Shown here: positions 1 through 6,184 of the stretch, piece by piece
Layout of the letters: each line of letters starts with the position of its first letter
Numbering within the stretch: the stretch's first letter is position 1
From: Clostridiaceae bacterium
Lineage (GTDB): Bacteria > Bacillota > Clostridia > Oscillospirales > Acutalibacteraceae
DNA length: 10,882 nucleotides
Direction: 5' to 3'
Assembly: GCA_016295895.1 (NCBI GenBank)
Contig: JAEDKI010000052.1
Location: 1-10,882 of the forward strand
Translations under genes and position numbers: made by a program
The notes under the pieces: model-generated
The model's database searches: none
Told to the model about the DNA's origin: nothing
Seen by the model: only the letters and a program-made list of their open reading frames with translations

Positions 1-88
1 AAACGCCGCTGATTTCATGCCCGCAGTCAATAAGCCTTTGAAGGCACGGAACGGCGAACTCAGGCGTACCCATAAAAACTATTCTCAT
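1..88 (-). CDS. fmt: Methionyl-tRNA formyltransferase, N-terminal fragment (cut by window edge)
   Basis: This is the first 29 codons of a gene that continues beyond the left edge. The translation begins MRIVFMGTPEFAVPCL, the hallmark N-terminus of methionyl-tRNA formyltransferase. That enzyme transfers a formyl group from 10-formyl-tetrahydrofolate to initiator Met-tRNA in the cytoplasm. The G-T-P-E-F-A stretch belongs to the first beta-alpha unit of the formyltransferase fold; the catalytic Asn-His-Asp residues lie further on and are not visible. The ATG shares one base with the def stop (TAATG), so translation of the two is probably coupled. The def-fmt pairing is the classic one: Fmt adds the formyl group that deformylase later removes. 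Identification is firm despite the short fragment, because both motif and context agree. Confidence 0.93.
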   Translation of the reverse strand, partial: MRIVFMGTPEFAVPCLQRLIDCGHEISGV

Positions 89-540
89 TAACCGTTCTCC
101 TTTCGGACAACACGGTCCGTGAACAGAATTCCGTCAAGATGGTCTATCTCGTGGCAGAAGCAACGGGCTTTCAGACCCTCGCCTTTATAAACGCACCATT
201 TTCCGTTTCTGTCCTGCGCTTTAACTCTGACAACGGCAGGTCGGCAGGTAACGCCGCTCTGACCGGGCAGAGAAAGACAGCCCTCCTCCTCAAACTGAGA
301 GCCTTCTTTTGAGGTTATTTCGGGATTTATAAGTTCAATATATCCGTCGCCGCAGTCAATAACCACGGCACGCCTTAAAATGCCCACCTGAACGGCGGCA
401 AGCCCGACTCCGTTTGCCTGTTCCATTGTCTGCCTCATGTCGTCGAGAAGCTGCCAAAGGCGTTCATCAAATTTTTCAACCTGTCTTGATTTCTTTGCAA
501 GAATCGGATCTCCGACCTTAACAATGTTTCTGATTGCCAT
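88..540 (-). CDS. def: Peptide deformylase
   Basis: Cytoplasmic metalloenzyme that removes the N-formyl group from nascent proteins. The product is 150 residues, usual for a type 1 enzyme. All three family motifs are present: GVGLAAVQ at about 44-51 (with the catalytic Gln), EGCLS at 86-90 (metal-binding Cys88) and HEIDH at 130-134 (metal ligands His130 and His134, catalytic Glu131). Motif 1 has Val where Pro or Thr is common; this position tolerates change. The open frame extends 19 codons further upstream, but that part is AT-rich and unlike the family. I place the start at the ATG giving MAIRNIVKVGDP, which has a GAAAGG site 10 nt upstream. The stop overlaps fmt by one base. A 93-bp AT-rich gap separates it from priA, so it may have its own promoter. 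Confidence 0.96.
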   Translation of the reverse strand: MAIRNIVKVGDPILAKKSRQVEKFDERLWQLLDDMRQTMEQANGVGLAAVQVGILRRAVVIDCGDGYIELINPEITSKEGSQFEEEGCLSLPGQSGVTCRPAVVRVKAQDRNGKWCVYKGEGLKARCFCHEIDHLDGILFTDRVVRKENG

Positions 541-550
541 AAATGCCAAT

Positions 551-556
551 CCTTTC
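551..556 (-). promoter_or_regulatory. Shine-Dalgarno site deciding the def start
   Basis: The minus strand reads GAAAGG here, 10 nt before the ATG at 540. It supports the 150-residue def product over the longer open frame that begins at 597. Confidence 0.6.
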
Positions 557-574
557 AATAGGAATATATAATGT

Positions 575-580
575 ATTATA
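575..580 (-). promoter_or_regulatory. Possible -10 element upstream of def
   Basis: A perfect TATAAT hexamer lies in the very AT-rich priA-def gap. It would place a transcript start near 568, about 28 nt before the def ATG and upstream of its Shine-Dalgarno site. No convincing -35 hexamer is present at 16-18 nt spacing, and such hexamers arise easily in AT-rich DNA. This is a tentative call for an internal promoter of def-fmt. Confidence 0.28.
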
Positions 581-588
581 ATTTTATA

Positions 589-629
589 TTTAAACAAAAT
601 AATTAAAAATCTTTTGCGATTTTGTTAAA
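589..629. repeat. AT-rich imperfect inverted repeat in the priA-def gap
   Basis: The arms are TTTAAACAAAAT (589-600) and ATTTTGTTAAA (619-629). They are complementary except for one extra A, with 18 bp between them. A smaller hairpin sits inside (AAAATC at 606-611 pairing with GATTTT at 618-623), followed on the minus strand by a short T-rich run. It lies just after the priA stop. It could be a weak attenuating terminator or an operator. The stems are almost entirely A-T, so neither reading is strong. Confidence 0.3.
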
Positions 630-633
630 CTCG

Positions 634-3075
634 TCAAACTGCAGTATCAGGATTCATATCCGCATAAACCGTAACCTTTGAGAATCTTGAATCGGTATTC
701 ATTGTAATAAGTATCTGTGACACCATCTGCCTGAAACGATTTGAATTTTTACATTTTATTATTATACGATACCTGAATTTTTCGTTAATCTTTGCAACTC
801 GGGAAGGCATCGGGCCGAGCGCAATAATTTTTTCGCCTTTATAATCTCCGCTTGTAAGCTTTTTAAGCAAATCAAGCGTTTCTCTTGCCGCCGCTTTGAC
901 GACGGTTTCATTTTCACCGACAAACCCCACAACGCACAAATCACAGTAAGGCGGATAAATCATGGCTTTTCTCAGACGGATTTCCGTGTCAAAAAATTCC
1001 TCATAATCCTGCTTGGCGGCCAATCTTATTATATCATTTTCAGGGGTGAGGGTCTGTATTACCGCTTTTCCTTTCAGCTCTCCCCTGCCTGAACGCCCGA
1101 CAACCTGTGTAAGCAAAGAAAATGTTTTTTCAAGACTTCTGAAATCATCGTTATAAAGCTGTTGGTCAACCGATACAACGCCGACAAGCGTTACATTGGG
1201 GAAATTAAGACCTTTAGCAACCATTTGAGTGCCGATCATTATATCATATTCACCGTGAGCAAAACTATCCAACAGTTTTTCATGCGAATTTTTGCCTGCG
1301 GTTGAATCGGTGTCCATGCGAACAACTCTTGCTGTCGGGAGAAGTATTTTAAGCTCGTCCTCGATTTTCTGAGTACCGAAGCCCGAATACCTGACGGCAT
1401 TTTCTCCGCACTCGGGGCAAACGCTTGAAAACGGGAGAGAATTGCCGCAATAATGGCACATCAGCCTGTTATTAGCCGAATGATAAGTCATCGAAATACT
1501 GCAATGAGGGCATGTTATGACCGTTCCGCAGGAATTGCACGCCGCAAAGGTGTGATATCCCCGACGGTTAATCAGCAGGATTGACTGCCTGCCGTTTTCA
1601 AGATTATCTCGCAGACATTCAAAAAGCGTTTTGCTGATTTCACGGCTTCCGTCCGCCTTTTCGGCAGTTCTCATGTCAACCGTTACCACCTCGGGCAAAA
1701 CCGCATTGCCGTATCTTTTGGTGAGAGTGCAAAGCTCATATCTTCCGCTTTTTGCGGCGGCAAAGCTTTCAACGCTCGGAGTTGCGGAAGCAAGCAAAAG
1801 CAGGCAGTTATTCTGAACGGCTCTGAATTTTGCAACATCAATGGCGTCATATCTCGGAGTTTGCTCTGACTTATATGTATGCTCCTGCTCCTCGTCAATA
1901 ATAATCAGACCAATATTTTCAAGCGGAGCAAATACTGCGCTCCTTGTGCCGATTACTATTTTTGCATTGCCTTTTTTTACTCTTTTCCATTGTTCGAGCC
2001 TTTCTCTGACAGAGAGCGCACTGTGAAAAACAGCTATGCTTTCGCCGTAACGCTCTGCAAAAAGAGATATGGTCTGTGGAGTCAGCCCGATTTCGGGAAC
2101 CATGACAATAACGGATTTGCCGCTGTCGAGCACCTTATCGATTACGCTCATATATACCGAGGTCTTTCCGCTGCCCGTTACGCCGTAGAGCAGGGCAACA
2201 GACGGCTTACCCGCAAAGGCAAGCTTTGTGAGCTTGTCAAATGCTTCATTCTGTTCAACCGTCAGATTGATAGGGTTTCTGCATCCGCAGATTTCGGAAA
2301 TTTCGGGCAAATCAAAAATTTCCCGCTCATAAAACTCTGCCGCACCGTTTTTAACAAGCGCATTTGCAATTGCGGGAGTAAGACCCGTGAAATAGCAAAG
2401 CTCTTTAACACTCGCAGTTCCAAGCTCGTTAAGAATATCCAGCATTTGCTTTTGCTTTTTCGTCAGTCTGATTTCATCCTCGGTATTGCAAGGGCGAAGC
2501 ATTCTGACGGTCAAATCGCCGAGATTTCTGACCGCATCACGGTTTCGGACAATCAAGCCCTTTTTTACAAGCCTGTCAAGAACTGCTGTATCGGCATTCA
2601 TACCGATATTCTTGAAAATCGTCTCGGTTCTGACATAAACGGATTTTTTCAGCAGATAATCATAGATTTTTCTCTCGTCTGCATCAAGCGATTCAATGCT
2701 TTCGGCTGAAGCGGAAGCATTGACTGCAAAAGAATCAACCATGTGATGATTAATTCCCGCAGGCAGCATTGTTTTCGCCGCTTCATAGAGAGTGCAAAAA
2801 GTTCTGTTTTTTATCCATTCGGCAAGCTCAAGCATTTCTTCGTTCAATAAAGGACTTTCGTCAAGCACGGCAGATATTTTTTTCAGCCGTTTGTTATCGG
2901 AAAAATCGGTTACATCAAATATAATGCCGAGACATTTTTTGCTTCCGTTGCCGAACGGAACGGTAACACGGCAGCCTTTTTGGGCTGACGCTTCAAGATT
3001 TTCGGGAATGATATAGTCAAACGCCTTGTCAAACGAAAATACTGCGGCTTCAACGGCAACCTTTGCATATTTCAT
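634..3075 (-). CDS. priA: Primosomal protein N' (replication restart helicase PriA)
   Basis: PriA is a 3'-5' superfamily 2 helicase that recognises stalled forks and reloads the replicative helicase. The product is 813 residues, close to the Firmicutes norm. The N-terminal 100 residues match the 3'-DNA-end-binding domain (opening MKYAKVAVEAAV, FDYIIPE), followed by a winged-helix region near 200-255. The helicase core has Walker A GVTGSGKT (298-305), a Walker B box DEEQ (394-397), GTQMVAKG (615-622) and QVVGRSGRG (657-665). Eight cysteines (513, 516, 522, 525, 540, 543, 553, 556) form the two zinc sites typical of PriA. Walker B ends in Gln where DEEH is usual, and motif VI has V and S where A and A are common; I read these as lineage variants. 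The ATG has a GGGAG site 9 nt upstream (3085-3089). In Bacillus coaBC lies between rpoZ and priA; here only 38 bp do. Confidence 0.97.
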   Translation of the reverse strand: MKYAKVAVEAAVFSFDKAFDYIIPENLEASAQKGCRVTVPFGNGSKKCLGIIFDVTDFSDNKRLKKISAVLDESPLLNEEMLELAEWIKNRTFCTLYEAAKTMLPAGINHHMVDSFAVNASASAESIESLDADERKIYDYLLKKSVYVRTETIFKNIGMNADTAVLDRLVKKGLIVRNRDAVRNLGDLTVRMLRPCNTEDEIRLTKKQKQMLDILNELGTASVKELCYFTGLTPAIANALVKNGAAEFYEREIFDLPEISEICGCRNPINLTVEQNEAFDKLTKLAFAGKPSVALLYGVTGSGKTSVYMSVIDKVLDSGKSVIVMVPEIGLTPQTISLFAERYGESIAVFHSALSVRERLEQWKRVKKGNAKIVIGTRSAVFAPLENIGLIIIDEEQEHTYKSEQTPRYDAIDVAKFRAVQNNCLLLLASATPSVESFAAAKSGRYELCTLTKRYGNAVLPEVVTVDMRTAEKADGSREISKTLFECLRDNLENGRQSILLINRRGYHTFAACNSCGTVITCPHCSISMTYHSANNRLMCHYCGNSLPFSSVCPECGENAVRYSGFGTQKIEDELKILLPTARVVRMDTDSTAGKNSHEKLLDSFAHGEYDIMIGTQMVAKGLNFPNVTLVGVVSVDQQLYNDDFRSLEKTFSLLTQVVGRSGRGELKGKAVIQTLTPENDIIRLAAKQDYEEFFDTEIRLRKAMIYPPYCDLCVVGFVGENETVVKAAARETLDLLKKLTSGDYKGEKIIALGPMPSRVAKINEKFRYRIIIKCKNSNRFRQMVSQILITMNTDSRFSKVTVYADMNPDTAV

Positions 3076-3113
3076 TTAACATCACTCCCAACTTTCAAAA
3101 TTCCACGGAATAA

Positions 3114-3323
3114 TCAGATGTATCTGATTTCCTCGGGTTCTTCAATAACATATTCGCCTTTAAGAATCTCATCAAGCGCAAGGCTGACGGGCTTTTCGGT
3201 CATTACAATTCTGTTTTCTTCAGCGTAATCCGCAATTTCTCTTGCTCTTTTTGCGATTGCGGAAACAAGCGAATAACGGCTGAGATGGTCTTTGAGAACG
3301 CCACTTAAATCGGGATTAAACAT
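3114..3323 (-). CDS. rpoZ: DNA-directed RNA polymerase omega subunit
   Basis: Small 69-residue omega subunit, which helps fold and assemble the beta' subunit of RNA polymerase. The diagnostic core is SRYSLVSAIAKRAREIADYA at about 15-34, the conserved helix of the RpoZ/Rpb6 family. The following segment with EKPVSLALDEILKGE matches the usual second helix. The short acidic C-terminus is normal for Firmicutes. The start ATG overlaps the gmk stop by 8 nt, with GAGG 9 nt upstream. The position directly after gmk is conserved across bacteria, from E. coli gmk-rpoZ to Bacillus, which supports the call despite the small size. Confidence 0.95.
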   Translation of the reverse strand: MFNPDLSGVLKDHLSRYSLVSAIAKRAREIADYAEENRIVMTEKPVSLALDEILKGEYVIEEPEEIRYI

Positions 3324-3927
3324 TGTTGATTACCTCACTTATAATATTTTTATTTCTGAATGTTTTTCGCCTTTCGGCATTTATTATCGTTTCGATTCCT
3401 GCCGCAGCATTCTCGACAGTATCGTTGATAACTACATAATCATAATCCGCCGCCCTGCGCATTTCTTCTTTTGCTATGACAAGTCGGTGATTTATTGTTT
3501 CCTCATCCTCGCTGTTACGGCCTCTGAGCCTGTTTTCGAGAACCGTTGCAGACGGCGGCATAAGGAAAATGCTGACTACATCGGGATAAAGCTTTCTTAT
3601 TTTATCCGCTCCCTGAATCTCGATTTTAAGAATAACCGCTTTACCCTCGGCAAGCATTTCGTCAACGGGTGCTTTCGGGGTGCCGTAAAGATTGCCTGCA
3701 TATTCGGCATATTCAAGCATTTTATCTTCAGAAAGCTTCTTTTCAAAGTATTCACGGCTGACAAAATAATAATTCACTCCGTCAACCTCATCTTCTCTTT
3801 TTGCACGGGTGGTCATCGAAACGGAAACCTTTGCATCGTTTCTGCCGTCAAGAAATTTATTGAGAACCGTATCCTTGCCCGAACCCGACGGGCCTGAGAG
3901 AATAACAAGAATTCCACTGTCAGTCAT
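3316..3927 (-). CDS. gmk: Guanylate kinase
   Basis: Cytoplasmic kinase that converts GMP and ATP to GDP and ADP in purine nucleotide synthesis and salvage. The product is 203 residues from the chosen start, the usual length. It has the P-loop GPSGSGKDT (12-20), the GMP-binding stretch SMTTRAKREDEVDGVNYYFV at about 37-56, and a later ILKIEIQGA segment corresponding to the family's D/E-QG motif. In the GMP-binding stretch the common PR-x-GE is KR-E-DE, but both arginines are kept. The frame continues upstream to 3963 and has ATGs at 3942, 3933 and 3927. I chose 3927 because it alone lies 6 nt after a full GAGGAGG site. It overlaps the remA stop by 8 nt and the rpoZ start by 8 nt, so the three genes are tightly coupled. 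Confidence 0.97.
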   Translation of the reverse strand: MTDSGILVILSGPSGSGKDTVLNKFLDGRNDAKVSVSMTTRAKREDEVDGVNYYFVSREYFEKKLSEDKMLEYAEYAGNLYGTPKAPVDEMLAEGKAVILKIEIQGADKIRKLYPDVVSIFLMPPSATVLENRLRGRNSEDEETINHRLVIAKEEMRRAADYDYVVINDTVENAAAGIETIINAERRKTFRNKNIISEVINNV

Positions 3928-4192
3928 CTTCATCCTCCTCATCGTCAAGCTCGTCCATATCATCGTTGAGCCTGTTGGCTACCGTTTCGCTCTGAAGATA
4001 TGTAAGGATTACATGGTCGCTGTCGGTTATTATAACCGCTCTTGTCCGCCTGCCGTGAGTTGCGTCGATGAGGGTTCCCTTTTCTTTGCACTCCTGAATG
4101 ATTCTCTTTATCGGAGCGGATTCGGGGCTGACGATTGCAACAAGTCGGCTTGCGTTAACCATATTGCCGAAACCTATGTTGATAAGCTTCAT
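3920..4192 (-). CDS. remA: RemA family regulatory protein (DUF370)
   Basis: About 90 residues and close to Bacillus RemA throughout. Shared segments include INIGFGN near the start, SPESAPIKR at about 22-30, DATHGRRTRAVI and DSDHVIL. In Bacillus, RemA is a DNA-binding activator of biofilm matrix and osmoprotection genes and forms oligomeric rings; the same function here is inferred. The position between yicC and gmk is the conserved one. Two ATGs are in tandem (4195 and 4192). The second lies 7 nt after GGAGG (4200-4204) and the first only 4 nt, so I prefer 4192. The last 15 residues are nearly all Asp or Glu, an extension not present in Bacillus RemA. The codons of this tail contain the gmk Shine-Dalgarno site. 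Confidence 0.93.
   Translation of the reverse strand: MKLINIGFGNMVNASRLVAIVSPESAPIKRIIQECKEKGTLIDATHGRRTRAVIITDSDHVILTYLQSETVANRLNDDMDELDDEEDEDD
3934..3940 (-). promoter_or_regulatory. gmk ribosome-binding site inside the remA acidic tail
   Basis: The minus strand reads GAGGAGG, part of consecutive Asp-Glu-Glu codons of remA. It is 6 nt from the gmk ATG at 3927 and directly abuts the ATG at 3933. This decides the gmk start and ties it to ribosomes finishing remA. Confidence 0.7.
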
Positions 4193-4205
4193 CATTATTC
4201 CTCCG

Positions 4206-5084
4206 TTATTCTATATTCTGTATCTGCTCTCTGATTTTTTCGATTTCTGCCTTTATTGCAACAACCCGTCTTGCAATTTCAACATCCTGAGCCTTTGAGC
4301 CGATTGTGTTTGCCTCTCTGTTAAGCTCCTGAACAAGAAAATCCATCTTTTTGCCGACTGCTTCATCCAGCTCAAGAAACGAGCGAAGCTGAGAAATGTG
4401 GCTTCTGAGCCTGACCGTTTCTTCTGCAACGGCAACCTTATCGGCAAAAATCGCCGCCTCGGTAAGAATCCTCTGCTCATCGATATGAGCCTCTCCGAGC
4501 AATTCTTTCATTCTTGCAACAAGCTTTTCATTATATTCGGCAACGGTCTGCGGAGAGCGTTCCTCAATAAATTCAACATTTTCAATTATCGTATCAAGCC
4601 TTGAAAGCACATCTGCTTTCAGCTTTTCACCCTCACGCTCACGCATTGCAATAAAACCGTCAAGCGCAGCGGCGGCAACGGTTTCAACCGCAACCCATAT
4701 CTTATCTTCATCAGCTTCTTTTTTGCGGACGGCAAAAATATCGCTGACTCTCGCAAGATTTGAAACCTTTATGTCATTTTCTATTCCGTAGACTTCAGAA
4801 AGCTCTTTATAGGCTTCAAGATAGCCCTTAACAAGCGAATGGTTAAGGCTGATAACGGTATCGGGCTCGTCAACGGCTTCAATCTGAACATAGCATTCGG
4901 TTTTGCCTCTCGTCAGCTTGGTGCTGAAAAAGCTTTTGAGCTTTTCATCAAGAAAGCCGTAGTTTCTCGGAAGCTTTGATGTGAATTCAAAATAACGGTG
5001 ATTAACGCTTTTAAGTTCAACCGTTATGTTCATGCCGTCAACAGACTGCTGAGCTCTGCCGTAGCCGGTCATACTCTTTATCAT
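4206..5084 (-). CDS. yicC: YicC/YloC family endoribonuclease
   Basis: 292 residues, matching the YicC/YloC family in length and at both ends. The N-terminus MIKSMTGYGRA and the following ELKSVNHRYFEF are the family signature (YicC_N). The C-terminal third holds the DUF1732 signature, with GKKMDFLVQELNREANTIGSK followed by a helical end. E. coli YicC and Bacillus YloC have been characterised as endoribonucleases, and YicC is linked to small-RNA turnover; activity here is inferred from family membership. The middle (about 130-230) is rich in charged helices. The gene precedes remA-gmk-rpoZ, the same order as in Bacillus. The ATG follows an AGGAG with about 11 nt spacing, slightly long. Only 13 bp separate the stop from remA. 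Confidence 0.95.
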   Translation of the reverse strand: MIKSMTGYGRAQQSVDGMNITVELKSVNHRYFEFTSKLPRNYGFLDEKLKSFFSTKLTRGKTECYVQIEAVDEPDTVISLNHSLVKGYLEAYKELSEVYGIENDIKVSNLARVSDIFAVRKKEADEDKIWVAVETVAAAALDGFIAMREREGEKLKADVLSRLDTIIENVEFIEERSPQTVAEYNEKLVARMKELLGEAHIDEQRILTEAAIFADKVAVAEETVRLRSHISQLRSFLELDEAVGKKMDFLVQELNREANTIGSKAQDVEIARRVVAIKAEIEKIREQIQNIE

Positions 5085-5105
5085 TGGAAAAACATCTCCT
5101 GTTTA

Positions 5106-5438
5106 TTAAACTTGCTTTTCGTGCCCGCATGAACAGCCCGAAGCAAGCGCTTCCGGAATTTCAACGCTGAGCACATCCTCTCCCGTAAAACCGAGCCTGA
5201 TAAAAGCCGGAGAGGAAAGCTCCTTTTTTATTCTTGCAATATATGCGCTTCTGTTTGCCGCATAATTCATTGCGGCTCTTGCAAGCCCTTCGGTTATGAT
5301 ATCATCGGAGCAATCAACCGACAAAAAATCAACAAAATATCCGTCAAGCCTGAAAGTGCATTCACCGATTCTGTTATCTCCGTCAAAAGCGGCAATTCCC
5401 GAAGAATCATCGTTCACAATTGGTATAAATCTGATCAT
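5106..5438 (-). CDS. Uncharacterised 110-residue protein, possibly a degenerate GNAT-like fold
   Basis: I do not recognise a named family. The reading frame is clearly real. Its ATG overlaps the rluB stop as ATGA, a full AGGAGGT site lies 5 nt upstream, and it ends in two tandem stops 21 bp before yicC. The pattern suggests a small alpha/beta domain. Strands fall near 21-30 (NRIGECTFRL) and 33-42 (GYFVDFLSVD), a helix at about 47-62 (ITEGLARAAMNYAANR), then a strand and a late LGF at 82-84. This resembles parts of GNAT acetyltransferases, but the acetyl-CoA loop (Q/R-x-x-G-x-G/A) is not visible, so enzymatic activity is doubtful. The C-terminus has Cys102, Cys104 and His106 (GCSCGH), which could bind metal. 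It sits at the junction of two conserved gene blocks, between rRNA modification and RNA turnover genes. Function unknown. Confidence 0.75.
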   Translation of the reverse strand: MIRFIPIVNDDSSGIAAFDGDNRIGECTFRLDGYFVDFLSVDCSDDIITEGLARAAMNYAANRSAYIARIKKELSSPAFIRLGFTGEDVLSVEIPEALASGCSCGHEKQV

Positions 5439-6184
5439 TTTGAACCTCCTCGGCGTTTGATTCCCGCCGCAGTTAAAAGGCTTTCAACCTCCTGCGCCGT
5501 TAAATCACGCCACTCGCCGGGTCTTAACATTCCGAGCTTTACAGAACCGACCGCAGTTCTTTTCAGCCTTGCAACCTCAAGCCCGAGAGCCTCGCACATG
5601 CGTCTTATCTGCCTGTTTCTGCCCTCATAAAGCACAATTTCAACAACGGCTCTGCCCTCCTCCTTTTGAAGAAGTTGAACATCAGCTGGAGCCGTCATTC
5701 TTCCCTCAATCATAATGCCGCTTGAAAGCTCATCAATCTGCTGAGCGGTTATATCGGGGCGAACCGTCACACGGTAGGTTTTCGGAACATGCTTTGACGG
5801 GTGCATCATTGCGTTTGCAAATTCGCCGTCGTTTGTCAGAATCAGAGCGCCCTCGGAAACACGGTCAAGCCTGCCGACGGGATAAATTCTCTCTTTTACG
5901 CCCTTTACAAGCTCAAGAACACACTTTCTGCCGAGCTCATCATCCGTTGTAGTGACATAGCCTCGGGGCTTATTGAGCAGGATATAGCGCAGACTGCTTT
6001 CTTTTTTTATCTTTTTTCCGCTGACATAAACATTATCTCTTTGCGGGTCAACGCTGTCTCCGATTTCGGCAACTGAGCCGTTCACCTTGACCATTCCGCT
6101 TCTTATCATTTCCTCTGCCTTGCGCCTTGAAGCAACGCCCGCTTCGGATAGAAACTTCTGAAGCCTGATTTTATTTTCCGCCAA
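5435..6184 (-). CDS. rluB: Ribosomal large subunit pseudouridine synthase, RluB/RsuA family
   Basis: Isomerises a uridine to pseudouridine in rRNA, most likely in 23S rRNA as for Bacillus and E. coli RluB. From the TTG start the product is 249 residues. An S4 RNA-binding domain (IRLQKFLSEAGVASRRKAEE, about 6-25, and on to 60) is followed by the catalytic domain with VGRLDRVSEGALILTNDG (about 103-120, catalytic Asp107), HPSKHVPKTYRV and EGRNRQIRRMCEALG. After GRLD the usual Tyr-Asp is Arg-Val, a small departure. The open frame runs far upstream inside the carboxypeptidase gene, but that extension is unlike the family. I chose TTG at 6184 because AGAGG lies 8 nt before it; a GTG at 6193 has no spaced site. 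It overlaps the preceding gene by 14 nt and the next by 4 nt. RluB versus the sibling RluE/RsuA enzymes is judged from synteny after the scpAB-dac block. Confidence 0.93.
   Translation of the reverse strand: MAENKIRLQKFLSEAGVASRRKAEEMIRSGMVKVNGSVAEIGDSVDPQRDNVYVSGKKIKKESSLRYILLNKPRGYVTTTDDELGRKCVLELVKGVKERIYPVGRLDRVSEGALILTNDGEFANAMMHPSKHVPKTYRVTVRPDITAQQIDELSSGIMIEGRMTAPADVQLLQKEEGRAVVEIVLYEGRNRQIRRMCEALGLEVARLKRTAVGSVKLGMLRPGEWRDLTAQEVESLLTAAGIKRRGGSK

Noticed and set aside
1879..2709. Plus-strand open frame of 276 codons
   Set aside because: It lies wholly antisense to the conserved helicase core of priA. Its translation is rich in Cys, Phe and Asn with no recognisable domain, and the priA frame explains the region fully.
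3292..3897. Plus-strand open frame of 201 codons
   Set aside because: It is antisense to gmk, which has intact motifs across the same span. It shows no family resemblance and looks like an antisense shadow.
5082..5096. Tiny open frame (ATG, three codons, TGA) overlapping the yicC start, suggesting a leader peptide
   Set aside because: Its ATG touches the AGGAG with no spacing, so it would be poorly initiated. The AGGAG is better explained as the yicC site.
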